Assembly (NCBI GenBank): GCA_051252515.1
Contig: JBPOFS010000002.1
Coordinates: 372,001 to 436,000, forward strand
Reading direction: 5' to 3'
Source of the DNA: UBA5078 sp051252515
GTDB taxonomy: Bacteria > Pseudomonadota > Gammaproteobacteria > Pseudomonadales > Pseudohongiellaceae
DNA: 64,000 bases
Part shown: piece after piece, positions 7,369 through 16,059 of the stretch
Numbering within the stretch: the first letter of the stretch is position 1
Layout: each line of letters opens with the position of its first letter
Position numbers and translations under genes: made by a program
Notes under the pieces: model-generated
The model's input: the letters and a program-made list of their open reading frames with translations, nothing else
What the model was told of the DNA's origin: nothing
Databases searched by the model: none

Positions 7369-9024
7369 ATGCGTGCATTTGTTTGGCTGTTGTTGGGAGT
7401 GTTGCTCAGTGCACTATTTTTTCCACCGCAATGGTACCCGCCACGACTGCGTTTTGAGTTAGCGCAGTGGTTGGGTACCCCTGAATTCGAATCGGTTAAT
7501 ACCCGCCCCGTGCAGGCTGCCACGGATCTAGAGCCCATTTGTCCTGACGATCTTCTAGGCTGGCGCGATGCGCAAACAATTGAAGGCGTCGACATCGCCG
7601 CGTCTCCCACCTGTGTTGCAGATAATCCTTACGCTATCGCGGCCTTTGTTAAAGGCACCAATAATGTGTCAATGCAGACGCTAATGCTTGCGGGTTTAAC
7701 ACCTGACGCTTTGGAAAAAGGCGCGGACCTTGACGGCGATGGAGATCCAGACGAGATTCATATTCGCCTAGAAATTGCAGAGCTCAATGGTGGGTCTCCT
7801 GATATTCTTGAGCCTACGACGCAATACTCTATTGCTCCGGGAGTAACACCTGGTCTATGGGTGTTCACCCCTAAATCTTTTGGTATGGCCACTGAAAATT
7901 TCGAATCCAATATTGCCAATGCCTTGCTGCGCTCGCCTTCCCCTAGTATCCGCATAGAACAAGGCGATAAGGTTTTCATTACCCTAGAAAATTCTCATTA
8001 CATGCCGCACACCATTCATTTTCATGGGGTTGATCATTCTTTTCTACGTGCGGACGGTTCGGGCAATGATGGAGTGCCCATGGCCAGTGAGCTGCCTGTG
8101 GCACCAGGGGAGTCACGCACTTATGAGCTGAACCCTCGGTCGGCTGGAACCGCGTTTTACCATTGCCATGTGCAACCACAGTCGCATATTTTAATGGGCT
8201 TGCAAGGAATGTTTGTTGTTGAGGAGAATCGAGCTAACAACACCTTGCAGTCGATGAATATTGGCGCAGGACAGGTGCGCGTGCGCTCGCAGGCGAGCAA
8301 AGAAGAGTTTGATCAAGAGTATGATCTGCAATACACCGACATCGATAGTAAGCTCAACAATATTATTCAAGAGACCAATGACCCCGAAAAAATAGAAGAC
8401 TGGTTGCACGGGGGGTATAACCTCACCAGTGCACACAGCGACCTTTTCACTATTAATGGCCGGGCATTTCCCTACTCGTTCAGAGAGTCGTTGATCGTTC
8501 CCTATCCTAATCAACATATCCGCTTGCGAGTGTTGAATGCTGGCTCAGAAGGGTTGGCTTTACACACCCATGGTCATAAAGCGACAGCGACGCACCTTGA
8601 TGGTGTGGCACTCAATCCAGCCGCACAAATCACCCGCGATGTGTTTTGGCTTGCTAGTGCGCAGCGCGTAGATTTGGATTTGAATACAAGCAACGACAGC
8701 ACCCACTCCTATGGTAGTGGGGTGTGGATGATGCATGACCATACAGGTAAAGGCACGACTACTAACGGTATCGCTCCCGGTGGCAATATGACGGCGATTG
8801 TCTATGACAATTTTATGGATGCCAATGGCTGGCCAATCACCCAAGGAGAAGATTTGGCGATGTTTTTCTCGGCCGATTTTTATCGCCGCAACGAGGGGGT
8901 TGAGCCTGAAGGTTTTTCTATTTTTACCATTGTACGCATCATCGGTTTGGGGTTGGCGCTGGGCTTGATATTGGCCGCAATCGCGCAGTTGTTTTCATTA
9001 TTGCTGCGAGGGCGTAATGACTAA
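7369..9024 (+). CDS. Membrane-anchored multicopper oxidase with type 1 copper site in an internal domain
   Basis: Cupredoxin-fold oxidase of 551 residues with an N-terminal signal anchor and a C-terminal transmembrane helix (about residues 518-545). Visible copper motifs: HTIHFHG (H214, H217, H219); YHCHVQPQSH (H265, C266, H267, H273) with M277/M281 after it; LHTHGHK (H399, H401, H403); and MHDH (H456, H458). The usual C-terminal HCH motif reads HDH, so the type 1 cysteine is only in the middle domain, as in two-domain laccases and nitrite reductases. A DLDGDGDPDE loop near residue 122 looks like a calcium site. GTG at 7357 is an alternative start; ATG at 7369 has GGAAG before it. The substrate (metal ion or phenolic) is unknown. 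Confidence 0.85.
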   Translation: MRAFVWLLLGVLLSALFFPPQWYPPRLRFELAQWLGTPEFESVNTRPVQAATDLEPICPDDLLGWRDAQTIEGVDIAASPTCVADNPYAIAAFVKGTNNVSMQTLMLAGLTPDALEKGADLDGDGDPDEIHIRLEIAELNGGSPDILEPTTQYSIAPGVTPGLWVFTPKSFGMATENFESNIANALLRSPSPSIRIEQGDKVFITLENSHYMPHTIHFHGVDHSFLRADGSGNDGVPMASELPVAPGESRTYELNPRSAGTAFYHCHVQPQSHILMGLQGMFVVEENRANNTLQSMNIGAGQVRVRSQASKEEFDQEYDLQYTDIDSKLNNIIQETNDPEKIEDWLHGGYNLTSAHSDLFTINGRAFPYSFRESLIVPYPNQHIRLRVLNAGSEGLALHTHGHKATATHLDGVALNPAAQITRDVFWLASAQRVDLDLNTSNDSTHSYGSGVWMMHDHTGKGTTTNGIAPGGNMTAIVYDNFMDANGWPITQGEDLAMFFSADFYRRNEGVEPEGFSIFTIVRIIGLGLALGLILAAIAQLFSLLLRGRND

Positions 9025-9733
9025 GGCCGTAATTGCATTCATACTGCTGCCTGTATTTTTCACTTCGCTGGGCTATGCCCAAGTGGACCATAGCGCTCAT
9101 GAACATGTGATGCCGACAGAGCAGGTGCACACCGGACATGCCGAACAAGATGCTCATGAAGGCCATGACATGATGTTCGATCGTACGGGTATGGTGATGA
9201 ATGCAAACAGTGATGTGTTGCCTTTAGGTTGTGAAGAAATAAGCGGCGACCTAGCCTTTACCGTGCAAGCCGGAACACAATACGCAATAAAGGAAGCTGG
9301 GCGAATCTTCGGCTTTAGTCAGTATTCATTCAATGTGCCGCCTTGCAGTCGAGTCAGCATTACGTTTGTGAACGAGGACCAAGTGCGTCACCAATGGATG
9401 TTGCACGGACTGCCTAGATACTTGTATCCGCAGGGCATGTTTCACCTAGAGGCTAGTGGAGGAGAAACCGTACAGGGGACCTTTATTGTGCCTAAGGATG
9501 ACGCCACCTATCTTGTACATTGTGATGTTACACAACATATGGAAAAAGGAATGAAGGCGCAGTTTGTTGTGGGTAGTGGCGATGGTGATCTTTGGAGTGT
9601 GCCGAACATCAGCGCCGATTTTAATAGAGAACCTTTAGATAATGGTTCTGCCTACTGGCTTTTATTTTGGTCCACCCTCGTGGGTGCCGGCGTATTTATT
9701 GGTGTTTTTAAAAAAGGATTTGATAAGCGTTAA
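9017..9733 (+). CDS. Membrane-bound cupredoxin (type 1 copper protein)
   Basis: 238 residues: a signal peptide, a His/Met-rich stretch after it (about residues 23-55, many H, HE and HD), one cupredoxin domain and a C-terminal transmembrane helix (AYWLLFWSTLVGAGVFIGVF). The type 1 copper ligands are complete: H125 (RHQW), C169 (HCDV), H174 and M179, with the C-x4-H-x4-M spacing of blue copper proteins. It overlaps the multicopper oxidase gene by eight bases, which implies coupled translation. It probably shuttles electrons to or from that oxidase, and the His-rich segment could bind or buffer copper. Confidence 0.85.
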   Translation: MTKAVIAFILLPVFFTSLGYAQVDHSAHEHVMPTEQVHTGHAEQDAHEGHDMMFDRTGMVMNANSDVLPLGCEEISGDLAFTVQAGTQYAIKEAGRIFGFSQYSFNVPPCSRVSITFVNEDQVRHQWMLHGLPRYLYPQGMFHLEASGGETVQGTFIVPKDDATYLVHCDVTQHMEKGMKAQFVVGSGDGDLWSVPNISADFNREPLDNGSAYWLLFWSTLVGAGVFIGVFKKGFDKR

Positions 9734-9738
9734 GCCAT

Positions 9739-10959
9739 ATGAAAAACAAAATTTTTAGCGCGCATTGTTCAATGCGTCGAATGAAAACCCTATTATTACT
9801 CAGTATCAGTTGTGCAATCGTTGCGTGCCAAAGTACGCAAGGCATTCATTTCGATCGCGTCAGGATTGATGGAAATATACCGGGAGGGTACGCAGTCAGT
9901 GTGGCTGATATTAATGGCGATGGACGTCTTGATATTATTGCGCTAGCGAATGATCCCGCGCAGTTTGTTTGGTATCAAAACCCACTTTGGCAAAAGCACA
10001 CTATCTCTAATACAAGCCGCGGTAATATTGCGACGGCACCGTATGACATTGACGATGACGGCGATATAGATTTAGTGCTAGTCAGCGAATTTTCACTCAA
10101 TGGATCGACTCAAGGCGGATTGCTTGAGTGGTTTGAAAACCCAGGCGCCTCACAAAGCGCTCAGCAATGGACGTCCCATATTATTGATCGCACGGCGAAC
10201 TCGCATCGAGTGCAATGGGTGGATGTCTTGGGCAATGGCCGCAAAGTTCTGATGAGTCTTCCCCTTGTTGGCACGGAGGCGAAAACTTCCGAGAATAGAG
10301 GAGGCGGAGAATTATTCGCTTACCCTATTCCTAAAAATCTTACCGGTACTTGGCCGAAAGTTGTGTTAAGTGAGAGCTTCGAGATGGCCCATGGTTTAGC
10401 GATAGGTGCCACTAGTGCGAATGGGAAAGAATCGGTTTTGATTGCCAGCTATGCAGGAATAGAATTGCTAGAATTTGCAGTGGAGGATCAATTCGTATTG
10501 AAAAGTCATGTGGGTGAAGGGCATACAGGGATTCGGCCTTCCCAAGGCAGTAGGGAGGCCGCTGCTGGAGTGTTGGAAAACGGTCAATCCTTTATCGCGA
10601 GTATTGAGCCTTGGTCTGGCAACGAAATAGTGGTGTACAGGCCCAACGACACAGGTGAGCTTCCCTGGGCTCGAACAATGATTGATTCTAGTTTAGTAGA
10701 AGGGCACGCCCTACAAGTAGCTGATCTGAACAACGATGGTATTGATGAGATCGTTGCTGGAAACTTGAAGCCTCCGTTCTCTTTATATACCTATCGGTAT
10801 GATAAGGAGAGTGCGCAATGGCTGCGAGAGATTCTAGGTCAAGGGCGTATAGCAGTGTCCGGAATCGAAGTGGCGGATATCAATGCTGATGGCCGCAACG
10901 ATATTGTGGCTATAGGCAGAAGTACGGGCAATATTTTGTTATTTCAAAGCGCCCCTTAA
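9739..10959 (+). CDS. FG-GAP/VCBS-repeat lipoprotein
   Basis: About 392-406 residues with repeated calcium-binding FG-GAP blades: ADINGDGRLD, YDIDDDGDID, ADLNNDGID, ADINADGRND, which predicts a beta-propeller. A lipobox (AIVAC) shows export and lipidation. The start may be the ATG at 9739 or the one at 9781, which places the hydrophobic segment directly at the N-terminus; neither has a strong ribosome site. It follows the cupredoxin by five bases and is probably the last gene of the copper module. Such propellers usually serve in binding or as scaffolds; its function here is not known. Confidence 0.82.
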   Translation: MKNKIFSAHCSMRRMKTLLLLSISCAIVACQSTQGIHFDRVRIDGNIPGGYAVSVADINGDGRLDIIALANDPAQFVWYQNPLWQKHTISNTSRGNIATAPYDIDDDGDIDLVLVSEFSLNGSTQGGLLEWFENPGASQSAQQWTSHIIDRTANSHRVQWVDVLGNGRKVLMSLPLVGTEAKTSENRGGGELFAYPIPKNLTGTWPKVVLSESFEMAHGLAIGATSANGKESVLIASYAGIELLEFAVEDQFVLKSHVGEGHTGIRPSQGSREAAAGVLENGQSFIASIEPWSGNEIVVYRPNDTGELPWARTMIDSSLVEGHALQVADLNNDGIDEIVAGNLKPPFSLYTYRYDKESAQWLREILGQGRIAVSGIEVADINADGRNDIVAIGRSTGNILLFQSAP

Positions 10960-10979
10960 GAAAAGGGGCGCTTTGTTTT
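10946..10979. terminator. Terminator after the copper module
   Basis: AAAGCGCCCCTT (10946-10957) pairs with AAGGGGCGCTTT (10963-10974) and is followed by GTTTTC. The stem overlaps the stop codon of the FG-GAP gene and ends at the stop of the convergent amidohydrolase, so it may serve both. Confidence 0.85.
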
Positions 10980-12262
10980 CATTCCGTCGGAACAAGGTTG
11001 CCGGCAATCCAGACCTCACTTAGAGACTTCGTGTTAGCAATATCATCTAATGGATTGCGATCCATTACCACGAAGTCTGCCCATTTTCCTTCCTCTAAGG
11101 TGCCTAGGTAATCAAGACCAAGACACTGTGCGGCGACGCCTGTTGCCGAACGGATGACTTCGATTGGGCTCATGCCTGCTTCGACCATCATGCCCATCTC
11201 CAGATGTTCAAAATAGCCTTGAAAGCGTGCAGCAGGGCCAGAATCAGTCCCCATTACGACACTGACCCCTGCATCGGACAATTTCTTTAGATTGCGCATC
11301 GCCATAGGCAACGCACTGTTTTTATAATGTTGAGCTGACTCGCTATCACGGACTCTCTGCTGGCGTTGAGGTGAGAGCAATGTGGCGATAATCTCTGGAT
11401 CGACTTCTTTGTTGAAGAACGGATCGCTAAAAAAGTCAGGTTCGCTTTCGTATACAAATGTAGAAAGCTCCCTAGTGAGAGTGGGCGTGTAGCAGACTTG
11501 GCTGGATTTAAGGCTATCAATAAACGCTTGGTCTACTTCTTGGTCGCGCACGCTGTGTGCGATGAAATCCGCGCCGGCGGCGAGAGTCGCTTTTGCATCT
11601 TCCAGGCTGTACATATGCACCGCTAGAGGGATGCCGCGTTCGCCGGACTGCTCTGCAATCGCTTGATAGATTTCCGGAGCCATCTTAGCCGTGCGCCCCA
11701 GGTTGTCATCGACTCTAATCTTTATGAAATTGGCGTTCTGGTCCGCAACACCATTCACGGCGACTATAGCTTGCTCGACAGTCGTTGGTGAAAGGACTGG
11801 TCCGGCGACCATAAGGCGGCTGTGGTTGATGTACAAAGGGTCTTGGTCGTTACGAATTTCAAAGCCCTCGTACTCATCGTCGCCGAGACTGTTAATCATT
11901 GTGACGCCGTAACGTGCGTAAAGCGCGAGTTGACGCAATACATTGCCGCGACCGTAGTGCCCGCTCTCAAGACCAAGCACTTGCCCGACATGGCCATGGG
12001 TATTGATCAAACCAGGCATGACTGTCTTGCCATCGAGGTTTATAATCTGCGCATCACTTGGGATGGAAATGCTCTCAGCAGCCCCTACAGCCGAAATTTT
12101 ACCGTCGATACTGATAAGCACGCCGTTTTCGATAACGGGGTTCTGTGTGCCGTCAATTATTCGAGCGCCGGTGAAGGCTAGAGTTCCGGGCGCACTGTAA
12201 GCAGTAGTGCTCAAGAGAGAAAAGGTGATGGCTATAAGAGGTGCTCGAGTTAGCGAGAACAT
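10979..12262 (-). CDS. Exported metal-dependent amidohydrolase
   Basis: 427 residues with a signal peptide ending at TAYSA. It has the amidohydrolase-superfamily metal site: HGH in GLINTHGHVG, the candidate carboxylated lysine in NFIKIRVDD, His in AVHMYS and in FIAHSVRD, and the catalytic Asp in GTDSGP. The C-terminal ADFVVMDRNPLDD piece is typical of the imidazolonepropionase/prolidase-like branch. It hydrolyses a C-N (or lactone) bond in the periplasm; the substrate cannot be deduced. No neighbour suggests a pathway. Confidence 0.88.
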   Translation of the reverse strand: MFSLTRAPLIAITFSLLSTTAYSAPGTLAFTGARIIDGTQNPVIENGVLISIDGKISAVGAAESISIPSDAQIINLDGKTVMPGLINTHGHVGQVLGLESGHYGRGNVLRQLALYARYGVTMINSLGDDEYEGFEIRNDQDPLYINHSRLMVAGPVLSPTTVEQAIVAVNGVADQNANFIKIRVDDNLGRTAKMAPEIYQAIAEQSGERGIPLAVHMYSLEDAKATLAAGADFIAHSVRDQEVDQAFIDSLKSSQVCYTPTLTRELSTFVYESEPDFFSDPFFNKEVDPEIIATLLSPQRQQRVRDSESAQHYKNSALPMAMRNLKKLSDAGVSVVMGTDSGPAARFQGYFEHLEMGMMVEAGMSPIEVIRSATGVAAQCLGLDYLGTLEEGKWADFVVMDRNPLDDIANTKSLSEVWIAGNLVPTE

Positions 12263-12395
12263 GAAATGACTCCGTTATTTTTGTAAATGACCATGTTTGA
12301 GCCCACGATGAGGTTTGACAGCTTATCGGTTTCTGTAGGTTAATTCCAAGCCACAGTGACTAAATTCAATTTTGACCAACTCCCGGAGAGACTTA

Positions 12396-13211
12396 ATGGA
12401 GAATATGACTATCGATACTGATGTACTGATTGGGTATGTGTACATCTATGGGCCCAAACTGATTGCGGCCATTCTTACCCTCGTGCTTGGCTTGCTAATA
12501 GCCAACTTCATGGTAGGAATGGTTAAGCGTGTGCTGAACAAGAGCAACGTGGATCCATCCCTCCAAAGCTTTCTCAGTAGTTTAGTTGGCATCCTGCTCA
12601 AAGTGATGGTGTATATCTCGGCCCTAGGCATGCTAGGGGTAGAGATGACCTCATTTGTCGCCATATTGGGCGCCGCCGGTCTTGCTGTAGGTTTAGCATT
12701 ATCGGGCACCCTGCAAAATTTCGCTGGCGGGGTCATGATTTTGTTTTTCAAGACCTTCAAAGTCGGTGACTTCATAGAAGCGCAGGGGTACTCAGGTACG
12801 GTTAAAGAGATTCAGATTTTCGTAACGATTCTGACTACTCCGGATAACAAGACGGTGATCATTCCCAATGGTCCTTTAGCAACGGGTACGCTAGTCAATT
12901 TCTCAGCTCAACCGAATCGACGTGTCGATTGGACATTCGGTATAGCTTATGGTGATGACGTAGATAAGGCTTATGAAGTATTGGCTAAACTAATTGCCGA
13001 AGATGAACGTATTAAGACTGATCCAGAACCTTTCTATGCAGTGTCAGGCTTGGCTGATAGCTCGGTTAATATAGTGGTTCGGGTCTGGGTAAATGCACCA
13101 GATTATTGGGGCGTGTTCTTCCGGATGAATGAGCTTGTATACAAACGCTTCCCTGATGCTGGACTTAGTATTCCGTTCCCGCAGCGCGATGTACACGTAT
13201 ATCAGAAGTGA
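12396..13211 (+). CDS. mscS: Small-conductance mechanosensitive channel
   Basis: MscS-family channel of 271 residues, close to the E. coli length of 286. Three transmembrane segments come first (about residues 15-105). The pore helix and hinge are intact: AAGLAVGLALSGTLQNFAGG, followed by FKTFKVGDFIEA and the cytoplasmic beta and alpha/beta domains. It relieves turgor on osmotic downshock. The frame opens earlier with a TTG at 12372, but the ATG at 12396 has GGAGAG five bases before it. It stands alone. Confidence 0.93.
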   Translation: MENMTIDTDVLIGYVYIYGPKLIAAILTLVLGLLIANFMVGMVKRVLNKSNVDPSLQSFLSSLVGILLKVMVYISALGMLGVEMTSFVAILGAAGLAVGLALSGTLQNFAGGVMILFFKTFKVGDFIEAQGYSGTVKEIQIFVTILTTPDNKTVIIPNGPLATGTLVNFSAQPNRRVDWTFGIAYGDDVDKAYEVLAKLIAEDERIKTDPEPFYAVSGLADSSVNIVVRVWVNAPDYWGVFFRMNELVYKRFPDAGLSIPFPQRDVHVYQK

Positions 13212-13287
13212 GTCACAGACTGCGATTTATGATCGTGGTAAGCTCATTTGCGTAATAAACGATTTAACTCGCAATAAGGAGAAAGTA

Positions 13288-13674
13288 ATGAAACTTAGTT
13301 CGCTTTTAGGAAAAACTATCAATTCAGTGTTGATCGCTGCTTTTACACTCATGTGTATGCAAGTGCCGGCAATGGCCGATATTGTTAGTACTGAGCAAAT
13401 TGCTATTGAGCAGCGCACGGATATGCAGCGCGAAGCAGTAAGAGGCTTTTTAGATCGTAGTGATGTTCAAGCACAGCTTATAGCGCGTGGCGTAGATGCC
13501 GATGCGGCTTCACAGCGTGTTGACAGCTTAACCGCAACGGAGCTGGCTGAGCTTTCGTCGCAAATCGATACGTTGCCTGCAGGTGAAGGCGCGATTGGCT
13601 TTGTGATTGGTCTTATCGTGATATTTATGCTTTTAGATATCGCCGGTGTGACGGACGTTTTTCCAGCGATATAA
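13288..13674 (+). CDS. PA2779-family small exported protein
   Basis: 128 residues. The ATG at 13288 follows AAGGAG, while the open frame upstream overlaps mscS and is not used. A signal peptide ends at PAMA. A conserved helix-rich domain follows (REAVRGFLDRSDVQAQLIARGVD), then a C-terminal transmembrane helix (GFVIGLIVIFMLLDIAGVTDVFP). This matches the uncharacterised family named after Pseudomonas PA2779, which is almost always found just before a PA2778-type peptidase, as here (stop and next frame nearly touch). Its function is not established; it is probably a partner or substrate of that peptidase. Confidence 0.85.
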   Translation: MKLSSLLGKTINSVLIAAFTLMCMQVPAMADIVSTEQIAIEQRTDMQREAVRGFLDRSDVQAQLIARGVDADAASQRVDSLTATELAELSSQIDTLPAGEGAIGFVIGLIVIFMLLDIAGVTDVFPAI

Positions 13675-13684
13675 CTTGCGCTTG

Positions 13685-14674
13685 ATGACTCCTACTCTAG
13701 CCCGTCAGTTTCTAGGCGGGCTAATTATTTTAATGTGTCTTGGGGGCTGCGTGTCGGCCCCCCAGTCCAAAGCACTTCTGCAACGCTTCGAAGACTCCTC
13801 GGCACAGACTGCCACCTTACAATACCCCCCTAAGCTTCTTCTAGACTCAGTTCCTTTTTACGCACAAGAGCAATACCAGTGCGGTCCTGCTGCCTTGGCA
13901 ACAGTCCTGCAGGCTAGTCGTGTGAGTGTTCTACCGGATGCGCTTGTCTCACAAGTGTATGTCCCCTCGCGAGAAGGAAGTTTGCAAGTTGAAATGCTCG
14001 CGGCGGCGCGTCGTTACGGTCGAATTGCGTATACCCTCCCCCCTTCATTGGAAGCCTTATTGGGCGAGCTGCAATCCGGTCGACCGGTTCTGGTCATGCA
14101 AAACCTAGGTTTGGAGCGCTTGGCACAATGGCATTATGCCGTAGTGGTAGGATACGACTTGGCAGATAAAAAGTTGATCCTGCGCTCAGGGATGGTGAAA
14201 GAGTACAGGTTAGCGCTGAGTACTTTTGAGCGGACCTGGCAACGGGCTGAGCATTGGGCTGTGGTCATGCTCGCGCCAGGAGAGATGCCAGTCAATGCAG
14301 AGGAAAGCCGTTATTTCGAGGCAGTTAGTGGTTTTGCACAAGTAGCCGATAATGAGCCTGAGATTATTGCGTATGAGGCCGGTCTTGCATTGTGGCCTCG
14401 TAGTGCGACTCTGGGCATGGCGCTCGGCAACCTACATTACGAAGAGGGGAAGTTAGTCTCGGCGCGTGATGCCTATTCGAATGTGCTTGGCTCCTCACCC
14501 GACTACGCCGTTGCGCATAATAATCTAGCGCAGGTTTTGTTCGAATTAGGTGAGGTGTCTTTGGCAAAGGAGCACGCCGAAAAAGCGCTAGCGCTAGGTG
14601 GAAGCTTTTCAGAAAACTATAAAAAGACACTGGACTCTATAAATCAAAGCATATCCCGCCAATCTATCGATTGA
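13685..14674 (+). CDS. PA2778-family C39-like cysteine peptidase lipoprotein with TPR repeats
   Basis: About 329 residues. A lipobox (LMCLGGC) predicts a lipoprotein. A C39-type peptidase domain has its cysteine in YQCGPAALA, histidine in WHYAVVVGYD and the acidic or amide residue region after it (LILRSG). C-terminal TPR repeats follow (NLHYEEGKLVSARDAYSNVL, AHNNLAQVLFELGEVSLAKEHAEKAL). Starts at TTG 13676 and ATG 13685 are both possible. C39 peptidases elsewhere cut leader peptides after double glycine; here the neighbour PA2779-type protein is the natural candidate client. The gene ends 11 bases inside the convergent EAL gene. Confidence 0.87.
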   Translation: MTPTLARQFLGGLIILMCLGGCVSAPQSKALLQRFEDSSAQTATLQYPPKLLLDSVPFYAQEQYQCGPAALATVLQASRVSVLPDALVSQVYVPSREGSLQVEMLAAARRYGRIAYTLPPSLEALLGELQSGRPVLVMQNLGLERLAQWHYAVVVGYDLADKKLILRSGMVKEYRLALSTFERTWQRAEHWAVVMLAPGEMPVNAEESRYFEAVSGFAQVADNEPEIIAYEAGLALWPRSATLGMALGNLHYEEGKLVSARDAYSNVLGSSPDYAVAHNNLAQVLFELGEVSLAKEHAEKALALGGSFSENYKKTLDSINQSISRQSID

Positions 14675-15932
14675 CGTCATCCCAGAGCACATCACAACAG
14701 ACAATAAATTGTGTTTTCTCGATTTCTATTTGTATCGACAATGTGATGCACAGCGTGCCATCTGAAATAGAAAAATAAGGTGGGGTGGTCTGAACTATTC
14801 CGGGATTATTGCTTGCATTGTAAAAGTATTCACGACGCTTCCAACTTGCTCCCTGTGCGTTTGCAAGTGCGTGTAAGCGATCCTTTGTAGGGATGAGCAA
14901 CGACTCGGAGTTGATGTTGGAGAAACATTGTTCGCCGTCTAGTGCAAGCTGATATAGTCGAATGGTTTTTTCCATTGTTAGCATAAGATCTGCCATCTCA
15001 TGCAGGTTTGACTTTCTTTGTGTGCCCGTTGTTATCTCTTTGAATTTTTCAAGATAAGTCGATAACCATTCATTGTAACGCACATCCTTTTGCAGACTGA
15101 GTGTATCAAAGTTTTGATAAAGCTCCTTCCATAGCCCAGCACGAGGTGGAATGGATTCCGATAATAGGAATGGGCGTGCAAAGTAGAATCCTTGAACTAG
15201 GTCCACGCCTGCGTCCATCGCGGCGATCGCCTCGTCTTCAGTTTCAACGCCTTCGGCTAACACGATGCATTTGCAATTGTGCAACATGCTAGCAATGCCT
15301 TTTATAAGACTCCTGACGCTTTTGTCTATCCCGGCTTTTTGCAGCATCCCCCTGTCGAGTTTAACGATATCTGGTTTTATGCGCCAAATACGTTCGAAGT
15401 TAGAATGGCCTGCGCCGAAATCATCAATAGCAATAAGAAATCCTAAGCCTTTGTACCGCTCAATACAGGATTCTAGGTCTGCTTCGTTGTCAATCATCGA
15501 TTCGAGTATTTCGATAACAATTTGGTTTTCTTTGTAGCCGCCTTGTTTTACTAGTTGGCTTAGAAATTCTATGTGTCGATCTGGTTGACTCAGGCTGTGG
15601 GGATCGATGTTCAAAAACAACCAAGCATTGGGAGGGTTGAGGGCGTAAAAATTTTCGAGATGTACACGCTGGCACAAGTAATCTAATTGAATGATGTCTT
15701 CGCGCTCTTTGGCCGTGAACAGTTGTGCGGGTGCGACACTGCAGGCGTTGCTGTCTATTCCGCGCGCTAAACCTTCTAAACCAACAATGCGCCGATGAGC
15801 GATGCTATAGATCGGTTGGAACGCTGACATGATACGAATGTCACCGTATTGCGCGTAGCGGTTACCGTTATAGAATCCAAAGCTTGAGGGCAAGCTGTCA
15901 TCATTGTTGTCGTTTGGGTATTGCTCGCTCAT
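14664..15932 (-). CDS. EAL-domain cyclic-di-GMP phosphodiesterase
   Basis: 422 residues, cytoplasmic. The EAL domain (about residues 30-275) keeps the catalytic set: E in GLEGLARG (variant of EALLR), N in LFLNIDP, E in IEILES, the DD of AIDDFGAGHSN, K in VKLDRGM, E in LAEGVE and Q in VQGFYFARP. It should therefore hydrolyse c-di-GMP to pGpG. The C-terminal region of about 145 residues is not a domain I recognise; it may be a sensor of the GAF kind. No GGDEF domain is present. It overlaps the end of the convergent peptidase gene by 11 bases. Confidence 0.9.
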   Translation of the reverse strand: MSEQYPNDNNDDSLPSSFGFYNGNRYAQYGDIRIMSAFQPIYSIAHRRIVGLEGLARGIDSNACSVAPAQLFTAKEREDIIQLDYLCQRVHLENFYALNPPNAWLFLNIDPHSLSQPDRHIEFLSQLVKQGGYKENQIVIEILESMIDNEADLESCIERYKGLGFLIAIDDFGAGHSNFERIWRIKPDIVKLDRGMLQKAGIDKSVRSLIKGIASMLHNCKCIVLAEGVETEDEAIAAMDAGVDLVQGFYFARPFLLSESIPPRAGLWKELYQNFDTLSLQKDVRYNEWLSTYLEKFKEITTGTQRKSNLHEMADLMLTMEKTIRLYQLALDGEQCFSNINSESLLIPTKDRLHALANAQGASWKRREYFYNASNNPGIVQTTPPYFSISDGTLCITLSIQIEIEKTQFIVCCDVLWDDVNR

Positions 15933-16059
15933 AGCATTGGAACTACTAAATATTATTGTGTGTCGTTAAAGTCGGCAGAGGAAAAGAGTGCTCGATGATA
16001 CAGGACAATCGACACATATCAATCACTCGCTTTTAGCGGCTAAGGTTCTTGCGACTAGC

